DNA of 64,000 nucleotides from Enterocloster clostridioformis (GTDB lineage: Bacteria > Bacillota > Clostridia > Lachnospirales > Lachnospiraceae). A program made the translations under genes and the position numbers. The notes beneath the pieces are model-generated. The model made no database searches, was not told where the DNA came from, and was given only the letters and a program-made list of their open reading frames with translations. Location of the stretch: assembly GCF_020297485.1 (NCBI RefSeq), contig NZ_JAIWZC010000001.1:1674001-1738000 (forward strand), given 5' to 3'. Of the stretch, positions 9,214 through 16,275 are shown piece by piece (positions within the stretch are counted from its first letter, which is position 1; each line of letters begins with the position of its first letter).

Positions 9214-9489
9214 TACAATAAAAAAGCAACGTCTATTCATTATTATTTTGGCAATGCTGTACTAGCCAAACAGGCTCTGCTCTCTACAGCAGAACTAATC
9301 CGGTGCATGGAAAAAAATCTCCACTCTTTTCCCACAGAAGAAAGCATTCTGGACGGACTTTATGATAACCCGGATATCACAAGCGATAATATTAGCTGTC
9401 TCATGCAGAGTGCAGCCAGCAGCCAGACAGTTACTCTTGCCGTTGCAAATCTGTATCTGCGGCAGCAGATTATTTTTGAAAGGATATGA
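9214..9489 (+). pseudogene. 3' part of the gene interrupted by the IS630-family element
   Basis: After the target TA the frame continues as YNKKATSIHYYFGN... and ends naturally at 9489, giving about 91 residues in phase with the 5' part. The GTG at 9190 lies inside the insertion sequence and is not a natural start. Mostly helical, soluble; function unknown. Confidence 0.65.
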
Positions 9490-9636
9490 TTCTGATCTGC
9501 CTGATAAAAATGTAAAAAAGAATAGATTCCTGCAGAATAGCCGTGTTCGGTCTCCTATTTTATTATAGAAGAAACCTTCTTCATGGCTTCTGCATTTAAT
9601 GTACCACCATATTTTGTATTATGCCACTCCAAAACT

Positions 9637-9686
9637 CTATATATAGTGTTTATATTCTTGACAGCTACAATATATAGTGTTATACT
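9637..9686 (+). promoter_or_regulatory. Promoter P-ssb with CTATATATAG operator
   Basis: TTGACA (9658-9663), a 17-base spacer and TATACT (9681-9686) form a near-consensus promoter. The palindrome CTATATATAG (9637-9646) lies upstream of the -35, and a related half-box (AATATATAGTGTT) fills the spacer. The same arrangement recurs on the minus strand at 48915-48964, so a shared repressor or activator is likely. Confidence 0.8.
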
Positions 9687-9689
9687 TAC

Positions 9690-9843
9690 CTTGTAATTGA
9701 TTTTTGTGCGTATCCTTACAGGATTGCAGACAAAAATGTCTGTATAGCGATAAGCAATCGCATTGCACACGCTGTTAAGTTTGTATTTCAGTGTCAGTGG
9801 TATTTCTGTGCCCGTTTGAGCCGGAACCATCTGGCACTTTTTT
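9690..9843 (+). ncRNA. Structured leader RNA, copy 1 (upstream of ssb)
   Basis: From the promoter the transcript holds: block A (9690-9712); hairpin ATCC/GGAT (9712-9724); hairpin CAGACA/TGTCTG (9727-9742); hairpin GCGAT/ATCGC (9747-9761); block B (9760-9788); and a terminator hairpin (9791-9837) followed by six T. Block A is near identical and the 29-base block B differs from copy 2 (48812-48840) at no position I can see, while the hairpins differ in sequence but keep pairing. The ssb ribosome site comes 25 bases after the terminator. It could be an attenuator or a discrete small RNA. Confidence 0.7.
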
Positions 9844-9877
9844 ATAGATATTAAGGCCAGTGGCAGAAAGGAGCGTT

Positions 9878-10291
9878 ATGGCACAGATTTTTGCATTTGG
9901 ACGTGTGGAAAATGATCTGGTTCCTAAAAAAAGCCAGAATGATTCCACCTATGCCGGCTTTGGCTTTACAGAGCAGGCAGGCAAGGGACAGTACCAGTAT
10001 TACCAGGTATGGGCATGGGATGATGAAGTATCACGCCTCATACAACATAGGATTAAAAAAGGCAGCCGTTTATGGATTACCGGCAGGCTACAGCTGGTTG
10101 ACTGTACTTCCAGTCATGGGAAGAATAAGACAAAGATTCTGAAGGTATATCTTTCTGATTTTGGATTTCTTCCAGGTCCTCTTCCTAAAGGAACATCCAC
10201 TGATTTTCCAAATGACACCGAGACAGCAAATGTCCCGTCTTCTCCCTCTATGGAGATACTGGACGGTGAGCGTGAGTCTCTGCCGGAGTAG
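9878..10291 (+). CDS. ssb: Single-stranded DNA-binding protein (OB fold)
   Basis: A 137-residue SSB-like protein. The OB-fold region (residues 1-105) includes AQIFAFGRV, YYQVWAWDDEVSRL and GSRLWITGRLQLVD. The ATG at 9878 follows GAAAGGAGCG; the GTG at 9860 precedes that site and is rejected. The usual acidic tail ending in DDDIPF is missing; instead the protein ends ILDGERESLPE, a tail nearly shared by the protein encoded at 12392 (LDGEREALPA). It is the first gene after leader copy 1 and is followed by its own terminator, so it is likely expressed alone during element DNA processing. Confidence 0.75.
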   Translation: MAQIFAFGRVENDLVPKKSQNDSTYAGFGFTEQAGKGQYQYYQVWAWDDEVSRLIQHRIKKGSRLWITGRLQLVDCTSSHGKNKTKILKVYLSDFGFLPGPLPKGTSTDFPNDTETANVPSSPSMEILDGERESLPE

Positions 10292-10308
10292 CCTTTACTT
10301 CGGCTGCA

Positions 10309-10369
10309 AAGAGGAACCATATTGGTTTTCAGAATGATACTGAAAAACCGGTATGGTTCCTCTTTTTTT
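10309..10369 (+). terminator. Rho-independent terminator after ssb
   Basis: A long stem pairs AGAGGAACCATATTGGTTTT with AAAACCGGTATGGTTCCTCT (one or two mismatches), loop near 10331-10343, followed by a T run at 10362-10368. Confidence 0.9.
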
Positions 10370-10432
10370 ATGCATCACACCAAGAGATACTGGGTGTATT
10401 TCATAACAATCAAAGAAAGGATGGTTTAAACA

Positions 10433-11245
10433 ATGAAAAGTGACAAAGCTCTCTGGAGCAGCATCAGCATCCTTATAGGTGCTGTCATCGCCATACTGGC
10501 GCTGGTAAGAGGCGCATGGCAGACATGGCTCCTTCTCGGAGTATTTACTCTCTGGGGATTGTGGGTTGTAACAATTCTCCTGCTTCCCTACATGCAGCAG
10601 ACCAAGCGGCGCAGACTCCGCAGCCAGCTGATTAAGAAACGTCAGGCAGAGGGAATCGCTAAAGAGGTTCCATTTGAAATGCTGTCAGTCGGCCAGGCAG
10701 AAGCAGAAACTCTTCTGCTCCACCATGTCAACCACCGTATTTCTGCTTATCTTCAGGCTGCTTATCCTGATATAACGTGGGAATGGTGTGAAAAGAAGCC
10801 AGAAAGGCTGATCCTGACAGGAGGCACCGGGCGTATCCGTGTCTTTGGTATCTCCGATTTTGATCATGCGGATGTCACGATGGACCAGCAGGCCAATATC
10901 CAATGCAGCATGGTCAAGATAGTTCCTCTTTCGGCCGTTAATGGAACGGAACCGGAGAATGCAGTTCCGCCGAACAGACAGCCGGTAGATCCCCAGATCT
11001 GGTATGAAGTTCAGGGAAGAAATGTCCTGGAAACTCTTGTAACCGACTTAAATTCCCGCGGACATAGCCATTTGACGATTCATGAGGACGGGGATGTCTG
11101 TATCGAAGAAGATGCTGTGGAGGTCTCAAAAGAGCATCTTATCAACTTTCCGGAAAAAACATACTGGTCACGGCTGGTACAGGTTTTGGAACGCAACGGA
11201 CTGGCGGCAGAGATTACGGCAAAAGGCATCCAGGTTTCCTGGTAA
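10433..11245 (+). CDS. Hypothetical membrane-anchored protein, 270 aa
   Basis: Two membrane helices lie at about residues 9-27 and 31-52, followed by a basic segment (KRRRLRSQLIKKRQ) and a cytoplasmic domain of about 200 residues. No family is recognised. AAGGATGG lies before the ATG. It is followed 32 bases later by the DUF932 gene and probably shares its transcript. It may place an element process at the membrane; this is a guess from topology. Confidence 0.6.
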   Translation: MKSDKALWSSISILIGAVIAILALVRGAWQTWLLLGVFTLWGLWVVTILLLPYMQQTKRRRLRSQLIKKRQAEGIAKEVPFEMLSVGQAEAETLLLHHVNHRISAYLQAAYPDITWEWCEKKPERLILTGGTGRIRVFGISDFDHADVTMDQQANIQCSMVKIVPLSAVNGTEPENAVPPNRQPVDPQIWYEVQGRNVLETLVTDLNSRGHSHLTIHEDGDVCIEEDAVEVSKEHLINFPEKTYWSRLVQVLERNGLAAEITAKGIQVSW

Positions 11246-11277
11246 ATGCGCAAACAATAAGAAAGGAGTGAAACAGA

Positions 11278-12348
11278 ATGAAAGAAGGTCTTTCTCTGGA
11301 AGAAATGGCCGCCGAGATCACCCGGCAGAGTAAATTAAAAGAAGATTATCTAGTGGATACCAGAAGCCTGCAGATGGAATCCTATGGTTCTCAGGTCTAT
11401 CTCCACATGTTTGACGGAAAAACCGAACCGGTGGAACCTATGCAGATTAATACCATCGCTCACCGGCAACTGGGAACCTACTTAAAGATTCCCGCATCCT
11501 ACTATGACCGGATGCTTGCGGAAAAACCCGAGCTTCTTGCTGCCAATGTCAATACCTGGTTCCAGCATGCCCCGTCTAAACGTCTTCTGCGTACTATGGG
11601 TGGCACAGCAAGAGCATTCTTAAGCAATCGCTACCGCCGGATCGACAATATGGAGATAGCCCAGGCAGTCCTGCCTATTATCGGACGTATGGAAGGCGCA
11701 CGTTTTGAGAGCTGTCAGATCACAGACAGCAGAATGTATATGAAGATCGTCAATACCCGCCTGGAGGCAGAGGTCGTTCCCGGAGACATTGTACAGGCCG
11801 GAGTCATCATATCCAACAGTGAAACCGGTATGGGTGCTGTCAATATCCAGCCCCTTGTGTATCGCCTGGTATGTAGTAATGGCATGATTGTCAATGATGC
11901 ACAAACCCGCCGAAATCATGTGGGCCGGGTTAATGATATGGAGGAAAGCTTTCAGCTTTACTCGGAAAAAACTCTGGCAGCAGACGATAAAGCTTTTATC
12001 CTGAAAATTCAGGATACCGTAAAAGCTGCGGTAGAAGAAGCACGTTTCTCCCAGGTCGTTGGCCTGATGCAGAATGCCACACAGGCAGAAATGAACACCA
12101 AGGACGTTCCTGGCATTGTCAAGCTGGCCAGCCGGGAATTCCATATCACGGATGATGAGGGAGAAGGAATCCTTCAGCATCTGATTGAAGGAAAAGACCT
12201 GACCCTGTATGGGCTTTCCAATGCGGTTACCCGTCACAGCCAGGATGTAGAAAACTATGACCGTGCTACACAGCTGGAGAGCATTGGTTATGATATCCTT
12301 TCCATGCCGTCACGGCAGTGGAACCGGATCAACCAGATGGCCGCCTGA
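11278..12348 (+). CDS. DUF932 family protein
   Basis: A 356-residue protein matching the DUF932 family of phage and plasmid proteins. Typical signs are the N-terminal MQINTIAHRQLGTYLKIP region, the RAFLSNRYRRIDN motif near residue 115-127 and the central VVPGDIVQAGVIISNSETG segment. Members occur beside SSB, recombination and primase genes in mobile elements, and their biochemical role is not established. AAAGGAG precedes the ATG by 9 bases. The next gene starts 43 bases after its stop. Confidence 0.8.
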   Translation: MKEGLSLEEMAAEITRQSKLKEDYLVDTRSLQMESYGSQVYLHMFDGKTEPVEPMQINTIAHRQLGTYLKIPASYYDRMLAEKPELLAANVNTWFQHAPSKRLLRTMGGTARAFLSNRYRRIDNMEIAQAVLPIIGRMEGARFESCQITDSRMYMKIVNTRLEAEVVPGDIVQAGVIISNSETGMGAVNIQPLVYRLVCSNGMIVNDAQTRRNHVGRVNDMEESFQLYSEKTLAADDKAFILKIQDTVKAAVEEARFSQVVGLMQNATQAEMNTKDVPGIVKLASREFHITDDEGEGILQHLIEGKDLTLYGLSNAVTRHSQDVENYDRATQLESIGYDILSMPSRQWNRINQMAA

Positions 12349-12391
12349 TCAGTCATCCCAACACTATTACAAATCTTAAGGAGGAAACAAT

Positions 12392-13231
12392 ATGTATAAC
12401 AATCAAAACAACACTTTGGTAGAACAGGAAAGATTTATGCTCCCGACGGCTATGCCCGAAGCCGAATTCACTCAGGAAGAACTGGCTGAGGATATGGATG
12501 GCCTTCAGATCAGCTTCCCCCGGGTCAAGATTCCGGCCGGCGGCGCCTTGCAGTTTGAGATTCCCTCGGATGACCCCGAAAATCCGGATTATGCGAAAAC
12601 CCTGGTTGGAGTTATCCTTTTTCATCACCCCAATAATGCTTACTGGCCGGAAGGCAGTGAGTATGATGATAATGCCACCCCGCTGTGCTCTTCTGTAGAT
12701 GGCAAGCTGGGAATCGGCGAACCGGGAGGCTCCTGCGCCGTCTGTGCTTTGAATCAGTTTGGCTCTGCTGCAGAAGGGAACGGAAAAGCCTGCAAGAACA
12801 TGCGTGTACTCTATCTGCTTCGCAGCGGCGAGTTTATGCCTCTTCAGGTAACTTTGCCGCCTACCAGCCTGAAGCCGTTCCGTGAATTTATGAACCAGTC
12901 CTTTATGCTTCGCCGCCGTGCAGCTTACGGCAGCGTTGTACAGATTGGTCTCAAGAAAATGAGCAACGGAAAGGATGATTACAGCGTTGCAACCTTCCGC
13001 CGCCTGCATGATTTCAGTGGTGAAGAGCTGGCGCAGATTCGCGCTTATGCAGATGGCTTTAAAGAACAAGCTCGTATGATGCTCCAGCAGCGTGCAACCG
13101 TCAATGAAACACAGCATGACGATGGCTGTGATTATGGTAACGGCAATGTAGAAGTCCTTCCAGTTGATGCAAGTGGAAGATTTGCCTATGGCCGGCCTCT
13201 TGACGGAGAGCGTGAAGCTCTGCCTGCCTGA
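12392..13231 (+). CDS. Putative zinc-containing ssDNA-binding-type protein with SSB-like tail
   Basis: A 279-residue protein. The centre holds Cys residues spaced as in a zinc site (C at PLCSS, then SCAVCALNQ and KACKNMRVLYL), between beta-rich stretches. This layout resembles phage ssDNA-binding-like proteins, but I cannot assign it firmly. The last residues, RPLDGEREALPA, nearly repeat the tail of the SSB encoded at 9878 (ILDGERESLPE), which suggests that both bind the same partner. TAAGGAGG precedes the ATG. Likely co-transcribed with the DUF932 gene. Confidence 0.5.
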   Translation: MYNNQNNTLVEQERFMLPTAMPEAEFTQEELAEDMDGLQISFPRVKIPAGGALQFEIPSDDPENPDYAKTLVGVILFHHPNNAYWPEGSEYDDNATPLCSSVDGKLGIGEPGGSCAVCALNQFGSAAEGNGKACKNMRVLYLLRSGEFMPLQVTLPPTSLKPFREFMNQSFMLRRRAAYGSVVQIGLKKMSNGKDDYSVATFRRLHDFSGEELAQIRAYADGFKEQARMMLQQRATVNETQHDDGCDYGNGNVEVLPVDASGRFAYGRPLDGEREALPA

Positions 13232-13267
13232 TAATATAGCTGTTATGATAAAATATCATATGTAATG

Positions 13268-13311
13268 TCTGAAAAGGGATTCTTCTGGTTCTATGCCAGC
13301 GGAATCCTTTT
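13268..13311 (+). terminator. Possible terminator or stem-loop
   Basis: AAAAGGGATTC..CTGG pairs with CCAG..GAATCCTTTT around a short loop. No clear T run follows, so it may act as an RNA stem ahead of the sigma-like gene at 13333 rather than as an efficient terminator. Confidence 0.4.
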
Positions 13312-13332
13312 CCCGTTTAGGAGGAAATCACA

Positions 13333-13872
13333 ATGAAAAATGAAATACCTTTAACCATGGAGCAACGTTTATTTGCGGCTGAACACCATGATTTAGTTTA
13401 TAAATATCTTCACAAAAGGCAGTTATCTATAGATGAATTTTATGATGTTATTATTTTTGCTTATCTCCGCTCTGTTCGCCGATATTTAACAGAACCTGCA
13501 TTAGAAAATTACTCATTTACTACTATTGCCTGGAAAGCAATGAACAGCGCAGTATATAATTACTATCGTTCTCAAAGAAGTCCAAAACACAATGCCTTCG
13601 TATACAGTCTTCATTCAAGACCTTATCCCAACAATTTATCATTAGAGGAAACAATCGCTGCTCCTGATCCGCTTATGCGTCAATTGGAAGATCGGCTTTT
13701 TTTTCATGATCTGGCGAAACGATTATCAAAGCAGCAGATGGATGTTGTATATCTAAAATCCTGTGGTTATGATGACCACGATATTGCCCGTAACCAAAAT
13801 ACTACTCTACATCACATCCAGAATATTTTGAAAAATGTGCGCCATATACTGATCGAAATATGCTGCGAGTGA
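13333..13872 (+). CDS. Sigma-70-like factor
   Basis: A 179-residue protein with a region 2-like N-terminal half (YDVIIFAYLRSVRRYL, then YSFTTIAWKAMNSAVYNYYRSQ) and a C-terminal helix-turn-helix (LSKQQMDVVYLKSCGYDDHDIARNQ...) like region 4. AGGAGG lies 9 bases before the ATG. It resembles the factor at 6795 in layout but not closely in sequence. Probably an element-specific transcription factor. Confidence 0.6.
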   Translation: MKNEIPLTMEQRLFAAEHHDLVYKYLHKRQLSIDEFYDVIIFAYLRSVRRYLTEPALENYSFTTIAWKAMNSAVYNYYRSQRSPKHNAFVYSLHSRPYPNNLSLEETIAAPDPLMRQLEDRLFFHDLAKRLSKQQMDVVYLKSCGYDDHDIARNQNTTLHHIQNILKNVRHILIEICCE

Positions 13873-13922
13873 TGCTGTAAACTCTACACTTCAATCCCAA
13901 AATAGAATGGAGGTCAGAAAGA

Positions 13923-14177
13923 ATGAGAAAGAAAAAAGAAGAAAAAAAGAAAGTAATGCTTTGCGGTCAGCTTATCTGTCCTGTTACAATCGGAAAGCCT
14001 GCTGTTTTTGCAGCCGAAGGAAATCTCTACCGTACCTCCCGTGTTGTGGCACTGCATAGGCAGACCATGGAAGAGATTCATTTTGAAACTATGAATACCC
14101 ATTACCATTTGTCCATGAGCCCTTTTCCGCTGGCGGTCATGAGTCCGCTCCCTGTGAGTCTGGCCGCATGTGCGTAA
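13923..14177 (+). CDS. Hypothetical protein, 84 aa
   Basis: A short frame starting with a lysine-rich run (RKKKEEKKKV), then a compact domain with two Cys. TGGAGG sits 11 bases before the ATG. No family recognised; lies between the sigma-like gene and the DUF4942 gene in the same direction. Confidence 0.45.
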   Translation: MRKKKEEKKKVMLCGQLICPVTIGKPAVFAAEGNLYRTSRVVALHRQTMEEIHFETMNTHYHLSMSPFPLAVMSPLPVSLAACA

Positions 14178-14275
14178 ATGGACTTTAAGTAACTGTGGCG
14201 GCAGCACTTCGCTGTCCGCCTTCACATTCCGGCCGTGGTTTATTCAAACTGCGGCCTTTTCTAAAGGAGATTGCT

Positions 14276-15172
14276 ATGGATTTACTTAAAAAATTTGAAA
14301 ACATTGAGGTTAAAGCAGATACCCGTATTTCCCAAGCTGACCGGATATTCTGCGAGGCTCACCAGGCAGCTTATGAACATGCCAAAAGCACTTTAGCAGA
14401 GCTGGAATTCTTCTGGGAAGATATGCGAAGTCAGCACAGGGAACTGCTGGCGCCAACCGAAGCATCTGCTGATACCTATCTTACTACATATGGTGGGCTT
14501 GAGCTTTCCAGTAGAAAGATTCGGGAACAGATTCGCTCTCTGCATGCCATGTTTATAGACCATCTGGTTTCGTACTTTGCTGCAACTTATCATTTTTCTA
14601 TTGATAAGAGTAAAGTGGAATGCAACCTCATTCCTCAGAAACCTACGGACAGATTGGTGGATGATTATAAAGAACTGGCTAAAAGGCATACACAGGAGCT
14701 GGAAAATCTCTCGCTCTGTTATTCAGATGTCCTGGAACAGATATTTATTCAGACCGGTGGTCGGGCCTTTTTTGAGCAGGCACTCCATGAACTCAAAGAA
14801 AACTGCCATAACGCTGCCTGGAATTCGGACGATGGCCGGGCAAAATTTGAACAGAAAAAAAGTGTTTTACAGTTTACCAATTATGCCTGCCGTTTTCACA
14901 GCTGGCACAGAAGCGAGTCCTGGGAACTAACCAGCAAAATGAAGGATATCATACGTGGGATTTCTCATTTTGAAACTGGCGGATTTGATTACACTCCAGC
15001 CAGCCTCTCCAGACTTCTCATACGTGAGCTCAATTCGAGTCAATGTGAATTTTCAGATTGTGAAAAAGTACAGTCCTTGAAAATGTTCAAGAATGGGCGG
15101 GTGGATCTGAAATTTTCCAGCGAAACTTATGCTCTGCAGTTTGTGGAAGAATACCTGAAAACCATATGTTAA
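14276..15172 (+). CDS. DUF4942 family protein
   Basis: A 298-residue helical protein whose C-terminal end (KVQSLKMFKNGRVDLKFSSE, then VEEYLKTI) matches the closing segment of the DUF4942 family, found next to methyltransferase genes in bacterial mobile elements. The start at 14276 follows AAAGGAGA; the frame reaching back to 14195 has no site. It is followed 14 bases later by the DNA methyltransferase and then a helicase, which suggests a three-gene functional unit. Confidence 0.7.
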   Translation: MDLLKKFENIEVKADTRISQADRIFCEAHQAAYEHAKSTLAELEFFWEDMRSQHRELLAPTEASADTYLTTYGGLELSSRKIREQIRSLHAMFIDHLVSYFAATYHFSIDKSKVECNLIPQKPTDRLVDDYKELAKRHTQELENLSLCYSDVLEQIFIQTGGRAFFEQALHELKENCHNAAWNSDDGRAKFEQKKSVLQFTNYACRFHSWHRSESWELTSKMKDIIRGISHFETGGFDYTPASLSRLLIRELNSSQCEFSDCEKVQSLKMFKNGRVDLKFSSETYALQFVEEYLKTIC

Positions 15173-15186
15173 AGGAGGGAATATGA

Positions 15187-16275
15187 TTGAAATACTCTTA
15201 TCAGGAGGAACCCATTCCTCAAGATAAACGAAAAAGCTTAAACGAAAAAGTTCTATATCTGATCGACAACGACAGCTCTGATTCCTGCTCTATCAGCCCA
15301 GCGGATATCTACAATGCCTATACTGGTGATGGCGGCCTGCATGGTCTGGAACGGGATGACTACGAAAATTATCATGCTTATAGCGAGGCGAAAAAAGAAA
15401 TTGAAAACGGTCAGTTCTTTACCCCACCCCGTATATGTAACTTTGTAACCGCATGCCTGAAGTTGTCTGAGTATGATCTGGTGGCGGATCTTACATGTGG
15501 TATGGGAAGCTTTTTTAACTTTATACCAGCAGAGACGAATATCTATGGCTGTGATCTGGATGTAAGAGCTGTTAAAGTGGCAAAATTTCTCTATCCGGCT
15601 GCAACCATTGAATGCAGGGATATCCGCACTTGTCAGCCGGACACACGGTTTGACTATGTGATTGGGAATCCCCCTTTCCATTTAAAGTGGTGGACTCAAA
15701 ATGGCAGGGAATTATCCTCACAAATGTACTATTGCCTGAAGGCTGCAGAGGTTTTAAAACCCCTTGGTATTCTTGCCCTGATTGTTCCCAAATCCTATCT
15801 GTCAGATACATTTACTGACAGTGGACAAATCCGGGAAATGGAAAAGCATTACAGTTTTCTGGGACAGGTGTTGCTTCCAGAGGATGCATTCTCCTACCTG
15901 GGGGTCAGCCGTTTCCCCACAAAGCTACAATTTTGGCAGAAAAAAACTGCTGCAAATGGCTGGAAGTCTCACCCCTATCGGACAGAGGCCGAACATACCC
16001 TGGCAAGAGATTTTAATGTTCAAGAGGAATCTCAGTATATCCATAAAAAGATTGTAGCATTTGCCAAATCAGCACTGGAAAATAACCAGTCAAAAATCCT
16101 TTTGGAACTGGCAAAATCAAGCAGTACATCCGGTGACTTTAAATACCAAACCCAAAAACTTCTGTACCATATCAAGGTGCATCCAGTTACCCGGCCATCC
16201 TATGCCAGATGCTGTGAATATCTGCATCGCTTTTATACCCAGCGCATGCCTGAAGGTATGAGGTATGAGCTATGA
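15187..16275 (+). CDS. SAM-dependent N6-adenine-type DNA methyltransferase
   Basis: This 362-residue protein carries the FTPP entry motif (residues 78-81), a SAM-binding motif I-like DLTCGMGSF near residue 102, and the catalytic NPPF motif near residue 159, the signature of N6-adenine or N4-cytosine methyltransferases. The start is TTG, with AAAGGAGGG 7 bases upstream; the nearby ATG at 15183 is out of frame. The stop overlaps the start of the helicase gene. No restriction endonuclease is adjacent, so it may protect the element or take part in its replication. Confidence 0.85.
   Translation: MKYSYQEEPIPQDKRKSLNEKVLYLIDNDSSDSCSISPADIYNAYTGDGGLHGLERDDYENYHAYSEAKKEIENGQFFTPPRICNFVTACLKLSEYDLVADLTCGMGSFFNFIPAETNIYGCDLDVRAVKVAKFLYPAATIECRDIRTCQPDTRFDYVIGNPPFHLKWWTQNGRELSSQMYYCLKAAEVLKPLGILALIVPKSYLSDTFTDSGQIREMEKHYSFLGQVLLPEDAFSYLGVSRFPTKLQFWQKKTAANGWKSHPYRTEAEHTLARDFNVQEESQYIHKKIVAFAKSALENNQSKILLELAKSSSTSGDFKYQTQKLLYHIKVHPVTRPSYARCCEYLHRFYTQRMPEGMRYEL

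Noticed and set aside
9555..9830. Minus-strand frame of 91 codons
   Set aside because: It runs backwards through the ssb promoter and leader, has no ribosome site and no recognisable features.
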